Assembly: GCA_963740065.1 (NCBI GenBank)
Contig: CAVUCS010000006.1
Span: forward strand, 186,001-250,000
DNA from: DASVDE01 sp963740065
GTDB lineage: Bacteria > Actinomycetota > Thermoleophilia > Solirubrobacterales > 70-9
Reading direction: 5' to 3'
DNA length: 64,000 nucleotides
Shown piece after piece: positions 20,824 through 29,611 of the stretch. A program made the position numbers and the translations under genes. Below the pieces are notes generated by a model that made no database searches, had not been told where the DNA came from, and worked only from the letters and a program-made list of their open reading frames with translations. The first letter of the stretch is position 1. Every line of letters begins with the position of its first letter.

Positions 20824-21927
20824 TCAGGCGGGGGAGCCGGCGCGGATGCTCTCCAGCGCGCGGGCGATACGGGAAACGCCTTCGGGAATGCGCTCGGAGG
20901 GAACGCTGGCGAAGGAGAGGCGGAGGCTGTTATCGCCGCCCTCGATCATGAAGTCGGGGCCGGCGACGAAGGCGACGCCCTCACCCTTGGCCTCGGCCAA
21001 GAGCGCCGTGGTGTCGGTGCCCTCGGCGAGGTCGAGCCAAAGGAAGTAGCCCCCACCTGGGACGACGAACTCGGCTTCGGGAAGTTGCTCGCGCAGGGCG
21101 CCGACGAGCGCATCGCGACGGTCGCGCAGGGCGCCCTTGACGAACTCGATGTTGCGGTCGAGCCCGCCGGAGCGGCAAAGCTCCAGCACGACAGCCTCGG
21201 CCAGCATGTTCGGTGAGATGTAGGTCTCGTTGGCGCGCTTCGCCAGCTTCGCGATCTCGGCGGCGGGGCCGGCCAAGTAGCCGACGCGGACCCCGGGGCT
21301 GACCGTCTTCGAGAAGGAGGAGGCGTGGATGACCCGCTCGGCCCGGTCGATCGAGAGCATCGTCTCCAGCGCCTCACCCTCGAAGGGCAGCTCGCGGTAG
21401 GGATCGTCCTCGAAGACCCAGAAGCCGTGCTCGGCCGCCAGCTCGACGATCCGCACCCGCTTCTCGGCCGACAGGGTGCAGCCGGCGGGGTTGTGGAAGT
21501 TGGGGATTACGTGGGCCAGCTTGATCGGCCCTTCGGCGAGCGCCGCCTCCAGCGCGTCGATGTCGAGGCCGTCGTCCTCAAGCGGAACCGGAACCAACTC
21601 GACTCCGGCGCGCTGCAGCAAGAGCAGCGTGCGGTCGTAGGTCGGCTGCTCGACAACCACCCGGTCGCCCGGCTCGAGCAGATGAGTAAAGAGCATCGCC
21701 GCCCCCTCCATCGACCCGTTGGCGATCATCACCTGCCCGGCGTCGAGCCCTCCGTGCCGCTCGGCGATCCACTGGCAGAGACCGGGATGTCCGATGCCCG
21801 TCCCGTAGGAAAGTGCCCGCTCCCAGTCCTCGGCGAGCGCGGCCGCGGCCGCATCCCGCACCGCCTCACGGGGCAGGATGTCGGCGCTGGGCGCGCCTCG
21901 AGCGAAAGAAATGGTGTCTGCAGCCAT
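20824..21927 (-). CDS. PLP-dependent class I aminotransferase (2-aminoadipate transaminase-like)
   Basis: About 367 residues from ATG 21927. Fold type I motifs: SYGTGIGHPGLCQWIAERHG, IANGSMEGAAMLF, PNFHNPAGCTLSAEKR (substrate-binding Asn/Pro), EDDPYRELPFEGE, and the PLP lysine in HASSFSKTVSPGVRVGYLAGP. It matches stand-alone aminotransferases related to LysN/MocR C-domains that act on 2-aminoadipate, aromatic or branched amino acids. No HTH is attached. The promoter region is shared with hairpin B copy 2 and the divergent AbiEi-like gene. Confidence 0.88.
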   Translation of the reverse strand: MAADTISFARGAPSADILPREAVRDAAAAALAEDWERALSYGTGIGHPGLCQWIAERHGGLDAGQVMIANGSMEGAAMLFTHLLEPGDRVVVEQPTYDRTLLLLQRAGVELVPVPLEDDGLDIDALEAALAEGPIKLAHVIPNFHNPAGCTLSAEKRVRIVELAAEHGFWVFEDDPYRELPFEGEALETMLSIDRAERVIHASSFSKTVSPGVRVGYLAGPAAEIAKLAKRANETYISPNMLAEAVVLELCRSGGLDRNIEFVKGALRDRRDALVGALREQLPEAEFVVPGGGYFLWLDLAEGTDTTALLAEAKGEGVAFVAGPDFMIEGGDNSLRLSFASVPSERIPEGVSRIARALESIRAGSPA

Positions 21928-21971
21928 CGGCTTCGACCCTAGCAATGCCCCGAAGAGGGGGAGAGTTTGGA

Positions 21972-22019
21972 GGGTGAGTGAGATTGACCCCCACTATGGG
22001 TGGTCAATCTCACTCACCC
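21972..22019. repeat. Hairpin repeat family B, copy 2
   Basis: Perfect 18-bp arms (21972-21989 and 22002-22019) round a 12-nt centre containing CCCACTATGGG; the arm is GGGTGAGTGAGATTGACC. Compared with copy 1, one stem position changed on both arms (T-A to A-T), keeping the pairing. It lies between two divergent genes, 45 nt from the aminotransferase start. Confidence 0.9.
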
Positions 22020-22079
22020 CCTGACAGGGGAGGGACACCTCCCGGCAAGGAGGGGAGGCGGGAAGCTTCCCGGAGGGAG

Positions 22080-22967
22080 TTGGGGCTGGCAGGCTTAGCC
22101 ACCCGCCAGCATGGCGTCCTCTCACGTGCGCAGCTGCTTGAGGCTGGGCTGACTCCCCGCAGAATCGAGAGGCGACTGGAGTCCGGTCGGCTCCACTGCC
22201 TCCACCGCGGCGTTTACCTTCTTGGGCATCGCCGAACCAACCGCCGCGGCTACTGGCTGGCTGCCGTGCTTGCCTACGGGAGAGGGGCGCTGCTCAGCCA
22301 TGAGAGCGCGGCGGCCCTCTGGGGGCTGATCGGAACGCGGCGCGGGCCGATCCATGTGACGTCAGCGCACGGCCGGGCGGGACGGCGGGGAATCGCCCTC
22401 CATAAGGGCCTCATCCATCCCGAGGATCGCGCGAAGGTCGACGGCATTTCCGCCACCTCGGTCGCCCGTACCCTCCTTGACCTGGCCGAGACATCCGATG
22501 ACGATCGCATGCGGAGCGCCTTCGAAGAGGCCGACCGGTTGAAAATCCTCAACCTCAATTCCCTCCGCCGGGCCTGCGAACGCGGCGTCGGACGGCGTGG
22601 CCTCGGCAAGGCGCAGAAGCTCGTCGACGATGCGCTCGCCGCGGAGGCCTACCCCATCTCCCCCCTGGAAGACCGCTTCGCCGCCTTCTGCCGCAAGTAC
22701 CGCCTCCCCCCGGCCCTTACCAACGTCATCGTCCTCGGCGTCGAGGTCGACGTTCTCTGGGAGAGAGCGAAACTGATCATTGAGCTGGACGGCTTCGGGT
22801 CCCATCGCCACCGAGCCGCATTCGAACGCGATCGCGCTCGCGACGCGGCCCATGCGGTCGCCGGCTATCGAGTGATCCGCATCACCGACCGCCGCCTCAA
22901 GGCCGAGCCTGCCGCGGTGGCCGCCGATCTGCGCCGGCTGCTGCGCGCCGCGGCACCGACCGCCTGA
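22080..22967 (+). CDS. AbiEi-antitoxin-like wHTH protein with C-terminal DUF559 endonuclease-fold domain
   Basis: About 295 residues if TTG 22080 is the start (GGAGGGAG just upstream); the frame is open back into hairpin B, so the start is uncertain. The N-terminal ATRQHGVLSRAQLLEAGLTPRRIERRLESGRLHCLHRGVYLLG is the AbiEi-type winged helix. The C-terminal half has ALTNVIVLGVEVDVLWERAKLIIELDGFGSHRHRAAFERDRARDAAHAVAGYRVIRIT, the DUF559/Vsr-like fold with Asp and Glu candidates for the metal site. Actinobacteria carry many such stand-alone proteins; their role (DNA repair, defence or regulation) is unknown. Confidence 0.8.
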   Translation: MGLAGLATRQHGVLSRAQLLEAGLTPRRIERRLESGRLHCLHRGVYLLGHRRTNRRGYWLAAVLAYGRGALLSHESAAALWGLIGTRRGPIHVTSAHGRAGRRGIALHKGLIHPEDRAKVDGISATSVARTLLDLAETSDDDRMRSAFEEADRLKILNLNSLRRACERGVGRRGLGKAQKLVDDALAAEAYPISPLEDRFAAFCRKYRLPPALTNVIVLGVEVDVLWERAKLIIELDGFGSHRHRAAFERDRARDAAHAVAGYRVIRITDRRLKAEPAAVAADLRRLLRAAAPTA

Positions 22968-22968
22968 G

Positions 22969-24726
22969 CTACTTGCCTCTCTGCTTCTGTTGCTTTTGCT
23001 GCTTCTTTCTCTGGATCCGAATCCGCCGCTGCTCCTTGCGGGTCAACGGGATTTTCGGCGTCGCTTTCCGACAGTGCCTGCCGACGCAGTCCTCGAGCTG
23101 TCGCAATTGGTTGTGGAGGAAGTTGCGAATCGGGAAGTAGTTGGGAACCTTGACGACGTTGTTCAGCTCGTCGGGGTCCTTATTGATGTCGTAGAGCTCC
23201 TTCTCCCCGCTCGGCCAGGCGATGTACTTGTAGGGGCCGAGGCGAATCCCCTCATAGTCTTTCGGAGGAGCGAGAATCGAAGCGCTCGCGGTGTTGCGGC
23301 GGGCCGACGCCCGCACGGTGTTCGCCTCCACGTCGGCGGTCTGCACAAAGGACTCGAAGAGGATCGGCCGCCGCGTGCGCAGGTCGGGATCGCGTATATA
23401 GGGCACCAGGGAGCGACCATCGATGCTCTTGTCCGCTCTCGCCCCGGCCAGCTCCAGGATCGTCGGCGCGATGTCCATATTGGCCGCCAGCTCGCCAGTC
23501 GAGCTCCCCGGCTTGATCCCCGGCCCCCGCATCAAGAACGGCATGTGGGTCGCGGGCTCGTAGGCGAGGAACTTGCCGCCGATCAGCCGGTGCTCGCCAA
23601 AGAAGAAACCGTTGTCCGAGGTGAAGATGATGTAGGTGTTGCGCAAGCGGCCCATCCCGCCGATCGTGTCGACCACCTGCTTAACGCCGTCGTCGACTGA
23701 GCGAAGCGCATCCAACATCTTTTGGTAGTAGACGCGGTAGGTGTGGGTGTCGCTCCCGGAAAGGCGCGGGGCGTCGCGGATGAAGCGCGGCTTGTCCCGC
23801 ACGTTGCCCTCGTTGAATCCCTGCGAATGGTCGTGCGGAAGCGGCGCGCCGAGGAACGAGTCGTAGTGGCGGGGAGCCGGCTCCGGCCCCGCCGGCCGTC
23901 GATAGTCGCCGTGCGGAGAGGTGTAGTCGAGCTGCAGGTAGAAGGGGCGGTCGGGCGGCGTCCCCAGCAGCTCATTGGTGGCGGCGCTGGTCAGATAGTC
24001 GGTCTCGTAGAAGCACGGCAGGCCGTTTGCCGGCGCGAAGGGACAGCCGAAGTCGTCGCGGACTCCGTACTCGCGCGTGTCCCAACTGCCGGAATCCCCG
24101 TAGGGCCCGTCGATCGACCCGTTGTTGTTCAGCGTGTAGCCGTAGTAGAAGTGATTGGTGTCGGCCTTCAACACCGAGTGCCAAGCGTCCCAACCGGGCG
24201 GCACGGTTTTCCCGTCGTCGTAGGGCTGATCGCCATAGCCGTTGAGGAACTTGCCGACGTGGATGGTGCGATAGCCGGCCTGCTGCAGCCAAACCGGGAG
24301 GTTGTGCGTCATCGCGCCGCGGAATGAGAAGCCGGTGTAGCCGGCGTTGGGCGGGACGTTGCCGCGCACGTTGTGGTTGTGCGCGTAGCGGCCGGTCATC
24401 AGGGTGGTACGGGAGGGGCAGCAGAGGGGGTAGGAGACGTAGTAGCGGTTGAGTGAGATGCCGCGCTTGGCGATCAGCCTGAGCGTGTTCGGCATCGCGT
24501 AGATCGGCGCGCTGCCGAAGGGGGTAAAGGCAGCGTAGAGCTGGTCCAGGGTCTGGTCGTCGGTCTGGATGACGACGAAGCTGGGGGGCGATCTGGCCGA
24601 GGAGGCTGATGCCTGCCCCCGCCCCCCGGAGAGGAGAAGCGTCGCTACGAGCAGGGCAAAAACGCCCGCGGCGGCGAGCAGACGAGCGCTGGGAAGCGCA
24701 CGGGTGTGGGTTCCTCTGTCCATCAA
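22969..24726 (-). CDS. Secreted sulfatase, formylglycine type
   Basis: 585 residues. Signal peptide (LLAAAGVFALLVATLLLSGG). Metal-binding VVIQTDDQTLDQ near residue 50. Signature YPLCCPSRTTLMTGRYAHNHNV near 100, where Cys in CPSR is converted to formylglycine. IIFTSDNGFFFGEHRLIGGK supplies further metal ligands. A basic, Gln/Lys-rich tail (RIRIQRKKQQKQQKQ) ends the protein. It belongs to the N-acetylglucosamine-6-/heparan-type sulfatase group. Substrate probably sulfated polysaccharide from soil or plants, by inference. It ends 1 nt from the convergent AbiEi-DUF559 gene. Confidence 0.9.
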   Translation of the reverse strand: MMDRGTHTRALPSARLLAAAGVFALLVATLLLSGGRGQASASSARSPPSFVVIQTDDQTLDQLYAAFTPFGSAPIYAMPNTLRLIAKRGISLNRYYVSYPLCCPSRTTLMTGRYAHNHNVRGNVPPNAGYTGFSFRGAMTHNLPVWLQQAGYRTIHVGKFLNGYGDQPYDDGKTVPPGWDAWHSVLKADTNHFYYGYTLNNNGSIDGPYGDSGSWDTREYGVRDDFGCPFAPANGLPCFYETDYLTSAATNELLGTPPDRPFYLQLDYTSPHGDYRRPAGPEPAPRHYDSFLGAPLPHDHSQGFNEGNVRDKPRFIRDAPRLSGSDTHTYRVYYQKMLDALRSVDDGVKQVVDTIGGMGRLRNTYIIFTSDNGFFFGEHRLIGGKFLAYEPATHMPFLMRGPGIKPGSSTGELAANMDIAPTILELAGARADKSIDGRSLVPYIRDPDLRTRRPILFESFVQTADVEANTVRASARRNTASASILAPPKDYEGIRLGPYKYIAWPSGEKELYDINKDPDELNNVVKVPNYFPIRNFLHNQLRQLEDCVGRHCRKATPKIPLTRKEQRRIRIQRKKQQKQQKQRGK

Positions 24727-24796
24727 ACTTCGTAGGGGCGCCTACGCTCGAAACCAGGGGCCCCCATGGGAGTTGCGCCTGAAAGCTAAAAGATGC

Positions 24797-25480
24797 TCAG
24801 GACGCGCCGAGCTTTTTCGCGGCGTCGCGGAAGTTTCTGACCGTCGCGTCGGGCGCTTTGCGCCCTTCGAGTCTCTCGCCGTGGCGGTTGACCCAGATGA
24901 CCGGCACCTTCATTCTCAGCAGCGGGGCGACGTCGTTGGTGTAGTCGCAACCGATGTGCAGCCAGCCTCTTTTGCCGCCCATCCGCCGAGCCGCCTCTCT
25001 GAAGTGAGTGGGGTCGGGCTTATAGCTGCGCACCTGCTGAGCGGTAACCACCAAGTCCAGCTCCGTGCGCAGATGGCGACGGGAGATGCCGAGCAGTTTG
25101 TCGTCGATATTGGAGACGATGCCGATCTCATAGCGTCTGCGGATCCGGTCCATCGCGGCGTTTGCCTCGCGGAACGGGAGCCAGTAGGCGACGCTGTTGG
25201 GCAAGAACTGGGCGCGCGAGGGCTCGATTTCCCAGCCATGCTCACCGGCGACCTTGACGATGGCGCGGCGCAGCACCTCGGCGTAGAGCTCATAGGAGCC
25301 GGCCATGATCTCCGCCTGGACCTCCATGAAGCGAGCCAGGAAAGAGGCCTCGTCGAAGCTGAAGCCGTCCTTGTCAGCCTCTCTCTTTACCGCGTCGATG
25401 ATCCCTTTTTCCCAGTCGATCAGAGTGCCGTAACAGTCGGTGGTCACCCAGGTGACTCTTCTGAGGCTTGGAAGGGGCAT
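24797..25480 (-). CDS. HAD-family hydrolase, haloacid dehalogenase type II-like
   Basis: 227 residues. Motif I WVTTDCYGTLIDWEKG (Asp nucleophile; second Asp replaced by Tyr as in L-2-haloacid dehalogenases), motif II GIVSNIDDKLL, motif III lysine in RSYKPDPTHFREA, motif IV LHIGCDYTNDVAPLLRMKVPVIWVNR. The DCYGTLIDW pattern is common to dehalogenase-like proteins and to phosphatases annotated from them. No halogenated-compound genes are adjacent. Divergent from sucC with a 76-nt gap. Confidence 0.82.
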   Translation of the reverse strand: MPLPSLRRVTWVTTDCYGTLIDWEKGIIDAVKREADKDGFSFDEASFLARFMEVQAEIMAGSYELYAEVLRRAIVKVAGEHGWEIEPSRAQFLPNSVAYWLPFREANAAMDRIRRRYEIGIVSNIDDKLLGISRRHLRTELDLVVTAQQVRSYKPDPTHFREAARRMGGKRGWLHIGCDYTNDVAPLLRMKVPVIWVNRHGERLEGRKAPDATVRNFRDAAKKLGAS

Positions 25481-25556
25481 GGCGGCGGCGCATTATGCCA
25501 AGCGCCCCCTCTGAGGGCGGCGCCCCTGCAATCTCGGGTAGGCTGCCGCCCGCTTC

Positions 25557-26711
25557 ATGGACCTTCTCGAGTACCAAGGCAAGCAGCTGTTCGCCAAACA
25601 CGGCGTCGCCGTGCCCAGCGGCGAAGTCGCGTCAACCGTGGACGAGGCCGTCGCCGCGGCGGAGCGGATCGGCTACCCCTGCGCGGTAAAGGCTCAGGTG
25701 CTGATCGGCGGTCGCGGCAAGGCCGGTGGGATCAAGATCGCCGCCGATGTCGATGAGGCGCGCGCGGCCGCCGACGCGATCCTGGGCATGGACATCCGCG
25801 GGCCGCGGGGAGAAGGGCCGTTCCGCGTCGATCAGGTCTGGATCGAAGGCGGGTCGGACATAGCCGCCGAGTACTACGCCTCCGTGATCCTCGACCGCGG
25901 CGAAAAGAAGCTTCTAGCGATGGTTTCCAGCCAGGGAGGGATGGACATCGAGGCGGTCGCGGAGGAGAACCCCGAAGCGCTGGTGAAGCGCCACATCGAC
26001 CCGACGCGGCCATTCACCGCGGCCGAGGCGCGGCCGATCATCGACGCCGCGGGTCTCGACGAGGACGTGCGTGATCAGGCGGCGGATGTGCTGGCGAGAC
26101 TGGCCGAGGTGGCGACGGGCGAGGACGCGACGTTGATCGAGGTCAACCCGCTGATCGTCACCGCGGGGCGCGAAGTCGTCGCCCTCGACGCCAAGGTGAC
26201 GATCGACGGCAACGCTCTCTACCGTCACGAGGACTTGGCCGAGATCGCCGACACCGCCGACGACCCCCAAGAGGCGATGGCGAAGGAGAAGGGCCTCACC
26301 TACGTGAAGCTCGACGGCAACGTCGGCATCCTCGCCAACGGCGCCGGTCTCTGCATGTCGACGCTGGACGTGGTGGCGCAGGCCGGCGGCGCTCCGGCGA
26401 ATTTCCTCGACGCAGGCGGCGGCTCCAAGGCGGAGGCGATCGTCGACGCCCTCACGGTGATCACCTCGGACGAAAAGGTGACCTCAATCCTCTTCAACAT
26501 CTTCGGCGGGATCACCCGCTGTGACGAGATCGCCAAGGGAATCGTCGAGGCGTCCAAGCAACTTCAGATCTCCCTGCCGCTGGTCGTGCGACTGGACGGC
26601 ACCAACTCGGAGGAGGGCTTGAAGATCCTCGCCGAGGCGGATCTCCCCAACCTGCATCAGGAAAAGACAATGCTCGATGCGGCGCGCCGGGTAGTGGAGC
26701 TGGCGGGCTGA
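25557..26711 (+). CDS. sucC: Succinyl-CoA synthetase beta subunit
   Basis: 384 residues. ATP-grasp domain from MDLLEYQGKQLFAKHGVAVPSG, with KAQVLIGGRGKAGGIK and LIEVNPLIVT; C-terminal flavodoxin-like ligase domain with GNVGILANGAGLCMSTLD and NIFGGITRCDEIAKGI. Couples succinyl-CoA cleavage to NDP phosphorylation in the TCA cycle. The stop overlaps the sucD start (shared A at 26711), so the subunits are coupled. Confidence 0.97.
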   Translation: MDLLEYQGKQLFAKHGVAVPSGEVASTVDEAVAAAERIGYPCAVKAQVLIGGRGKAGGIKIAADVDEARAAADAILGMDIRGPRGEGPFRVDQVWIEGGSDIAAEYYASVILDRGEKKLLAMVSSQGGMDIEAVAEENPEALVKRHIDPTRPFTAAEARPIIDAAGLDEDVRDQAADVLARLAEVATGEDATLIEVNPLIVTAGREVVALDAKVTIDGNALYRHEDLAEIADTADDPQEAMAKEKGLTYVKLDGNVGILANGAGLCMSTLDVVAQAGGAPANFLDAGGGSKAEAIVDALTVITSDEKVTSILFNIFGGITRCDEIAKGIVEASKQLQISLPLVVRLDGTNSEEGLKILAEADLPNLHQEKTMLDAARRVVELAG

Positions 26712-27583
26712 TGAGCATCATCGTCGGCAGCGAGACGAAGCTCGTCGTCTCCGGCCTGACCGGCCGCGAGGGCTCCTTCCACGGGCTGCGCAACCGCGCT
26801 TACGGGACCGACCTCGTCGCCGGCGTCACCCCAGGCAAGGGCGGCCAGGACGTCGAGGGCGTGCCGATCTTCGATTCGATCAGAGAGTCGGTCGAGGAGG
26901 CGGGCGCCAATACCTCGATGATCTTCGTCCCGGCGCGCTTCGCCGCGCCGGCGATCAACGAGGCGATCGAGTCCGGCGTCGAAACGGTGATCGCGATCAC
27001 CGAGGGCATTCCGGTGCTGGACATGCTGGAGACCTACTGGAAGGCGCAGGAGGCCGGGGTGCGGCTGATCGGGCCCAACTGCCCCGGCGTGCTCTCCCCC
27101 GGTAAGGCCAACGTCGGGATCATCCCCGCCCAGTTCTTCGACCCGGGCAAAATCGGCGTCGTCTCCAAGTCGGGCACGCTGACCTACCAGATCGGCAACG
27201 AGCTGAAGCAGGCCGGGGAGGGCAACTCCTCGATCGTCGGCATCGGCGGCGATCCGATCGTCGGCTCAGATTTCATCGACATCCTCACCCTCTTCGAGGC
27301 CGACCCCGAGACAGATTTGATCGTGATGGTCGGCGAGATCGGCGGCGACGCCGAGGAGCGGGCGGCCGAGTTCATCGCGGCGGAGATCTCCAAGCCGGTC
27401 GTGGCTTACATCGCCGGGTTTACCGCTCCTCCGGGCAAGCAGATGGGGCATGCCGGGGCGATCATCTCCGGGTCTTCCGGGACGGCGCAGGCTAAGAAGG
27501 AGGCCCTTGAGGCTAAGGGCGTGCGGGTTGGGGTTAGCCCGACTGAGACGGCTGCCATTGCCGTCGAGACTTTGCGCGGTTGA
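26711..27583 (+). CDS. sucD: Succinyl-CoA synthetase alpha subunit
   Basis: 290 residues. CoA-binding Rossmann domain (VSGLTGREGSFHGLRNRAYGTDLVAGVTPGKGG), GPNCPGVLSPGKANVGI, and the phosphohistidine segment AGFTAPPGKQMGHAGAIISG. Complete and of ordinary length. The last ~40 codons switch to T-ending codons (GCT, GTT, ACT, CTT) that are rare in the first 240; the tandem repeat array begins 17 nt after the stop. Confidence 0.97.
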   Translation: MSIIVGSETKLVVSGLTGREGSFHGLRNRAYGTDLVAGVTPGKGGQDVEGVPIFDSIRESVEEAGANTSMIFVPARFAAPAINEAIESGVETVIAITEGIPVLDMLETYWKAQEAGVRLIGPNCPGVLSPGKANVGIIPAQFFDPGKIGVVSKSGTLTYQIGNELKQAGEGNSSIVGIGGDPIVGSDFIDILTLFEADPETDLIVMVGEIGGDAEERAAEFIAAEISKPVVAYIAGFTAPPGKQMGHAGAIISGSSGTAQAKKEALEAKGVRVGVSPTETAAIAVETLRG

Positions 27584-27599
27584 CTGCGGGAAGAATCCG

Positions 27600-27737
27600 G
27601 GTAGGGGTTCCGCTTAACCCGCGTTTTGGGATGAGGGTCCGGTAGGGGTTCCGCTTAACCCGCATTGGGATGGGGTTCCGGTAGGGGTTCCGCTTAACCC
27701 GCGTTTTGGGATGAGGGTCCGGTAGGGGTTCCGCTTA
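27600..27737. repeat. Tandem 39-41-bp repeats downstream of sucD
   Basis: Three full units and the start of a fourth, each beginning GTAGGGGTTCCGCTTAAC (27601, 27642, 27681, 27722). Units 1 and 3 are identical; unit 2 is two bases shorter with small changes. Each contains a short GGGTT/AACCC dyad. With no spacer diversity this is not CRISPR. Confidence 0.9.
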
Positions 27738-27822
27738 ACTTTTTCGAGCTGCGTTTGTGGCTATCGCCCGAAGGTCAGCGGCGAAAAAGTACAAGACGCT
27801 CCACCCCTACCGGACCCTCATC
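27710..27822. repeat. Nested inverted repeat ending the tandem array
   Basis: The end of repeat unit 3 and start of unit 4 (27710-27728, GATGAGGGTCCGGTAGGGG) is exactly complementary to 27804-27822. Inside it, ACTTTTTCG at 27738-27746 is complementary to 27782-27790. Together they could fold into one long, two-tier hairpin about 113 nt long. It lies between the sucD terminator region and the beta-propeller gene. Confidence 0.8.
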
Positions 27823-27894
27823 TTCGCGAGCGCAACTCTGGTTCGGGCATTGTGTCTGCGGGTAGACGGGCCGCAAGCGATCGGAAGGGGTGCC

Positions 27895-29589
27895 GTGTTC
27901 TCCAGTCTGCACAGAAGGACGAGTTGCGCTCTTGGCGTTGTTGGAGCTTGCTTGGTGTTTGTGGCGCCGGCGGGGGCTCGGGATGCTTATGTGGCCAATA
28001 GTGGGGGCGATTCGGTTTCTGTGCTGAATTTGAGCACGGGGGCGCCCGTCACGGACGATTCCCGTCGAGAGAGGCCCGGCTGATGTCGCGATTACGCCCA
28101 ATGGAGCCTTTGTCTATGTGACGAACTCGGGCTCGGATTCCGTTTCGGTGATTTCGACCGCCAGCAACACCGTGGTCACGACGAGTCCCCGTGGGAAGAG
28201 CGCCCAGAGGCATAGCTGTTTCTCCTGACGGGCAGACGGCTTGGGTCGCCAACAGCGGCGACGGCACCGTTTCGACGATCTTCACCGATACCAACTCGCC
28301 CTCGGCTCCCCCGATCGCGCTGCCCGGAGGGGTCGCGACGAGCCCCGACGGCATTGCGATCTCTCCCGACGGGGCGACGGCCTATCGTCGCGCAGCAGGG
28401 CAACGATGTCGCGATCATCGAGCACTAGCCACCCGAACCGTGACGGGGACCGTGACGGAGACTCACGCCGTCGAGAATCGCTATTGGGCCTCGCGGCGGG
28501 CGGGCCTTTGTCACCGATCGGGCTTCCGGCAATGTCACCGCTTTCAACCCCGCCAACGGCGCCCTCGTCGGCACTCCTATCCCGGTTGGAACCACCCCGA
28601 CCGGGATCGCGATCGCTCCCAATGGGGTCTTCGCCTACGCGGCCGCGCTGGGAGCAAACACGGTCACGCCGATAGCGACCTCAACCAACGCCCCCTCCCC
28701 CGCGCTCACCGGCTTCGACGCGCCGGCGGGCGTGGCGGTGGCCCCCAACGGCAATTGGGGTTACGTTGCCAACTCCGGCGGAGCCAGCGTCTCCACCCTT
28801 GTTCTCGGAGGCTTTAAATCGACACCCCTTCCCGCCGTGGTCGGATCGATCGCGACCGGGGCGAACCCGAGTGGCCTGGCGATCGTTCCCAACCAGGGAC
28901 CGAGTGCCGCCTTCATCGTCACTCCGCAGCGACGACTGGCCAAGCGCAAGCTCAACTTCCAGGCCGGCGCTTCGAACGATCCGGACGGCACGATCGCCAA
29001 CTACGCCTGGGACTGGGGCGACGGCAAGCACGTGCAGGGGCCGCAGACCCGGCGGGTGCATCGCTACGCGAAGCCCGGCGTCTACACGGTGACGCTGACC
29101 GTGACCGACGACGAAGGTTGCTCGAACGAGCAGGTCTTCACCGGCCAAACGGTCTCCTGCAACGGCACGCCGGCGGCGGTCTTCTCGAAAACGATCACCG
29201 CGATCGACCCCCACGGCCCGGCCGTACGCCTGGCAGGGGGACGACGCCAGCGGCTTCGTGGGCGGATCAACGTCTTTGCGCTCTGTCCGCGCGAGTCATG
29301 CTCGGTGCGCGCCCACGGCGTCGTCGTGACGAAGACCAAGCGGCGAGGCGGCACCGTGCGCCACAAGCGCCGAATCGTCCCCTCCCGCGTCGCGCTGGCG
29401 GCGCCGTCTTGGCGCAAGCTTGGCCTGAAGGTCCCGCGAGGGGTACGACGCGGCGTCATCCGCGCCATCCGCAGCGGCGGCAAGGCGACGGCCAAGCTCA
29501 CCGTCATCGCCCAGGACGCGACAGGTCAACGCACCGTCCGCAAACGCACGGTGAAGCTGGTTATCCCGCGAGCCCGTCGAGGTCGGTAG
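27895..29589 (+). pseudogene. Secreted YVTN beta-propeller/PKD-domain protein, disrupted by several frameshifts
   Basis: From GTG 27895: signal peptide (CALGVVGACLVFVAPAGA) then propeller repeats of the form YVANSGGDSVSVLN. The homologous reading passes from frame 1 to 2 near 28055, to 3 near 28186, to 1 near 28386, to 3 near 28426 and back to 1 near 28500; each blade is recognisable (ADVAITPNGAFVYVTNSG, GIAVSPDGQTAWVANSG, AFVTDRASGNVTAFNP). From 28504 to the stop it is intact, with a PKD-like domain (YAWDWGDGKHVQG ... YTVTLTVTDDEG) and a basic C-terminus. A prediction tool would report only the second half. Either a decaying gene or local sequence error; the propeller may once have been a cell-surface protein. 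Confidence 0.75.
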
Positions 29590-29611
29590 GGGTCGGGTGC
29601 CCGACCCCTAC
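29586..29611. terminator. Hairpin at the end of the beta-propeller gene
   Basis: 12-bp perfect stem (GTAGGGGTCGGG and its complement) with a 2-nt loop, overlapping the TAG stop (29587-29589) and reaching 4 nt into the end of the convergent carboxylase gene. It fits a bidirectional transcription end, though no T-tract is present. Confidence 0.55.

Noticed and set aside
27600..27740. Possible CRISPR array from repeated 40-bp units
   Set aside because: Units are contiguous with no unique spacers and no cas genes are nearby; it is a tandem repeat.
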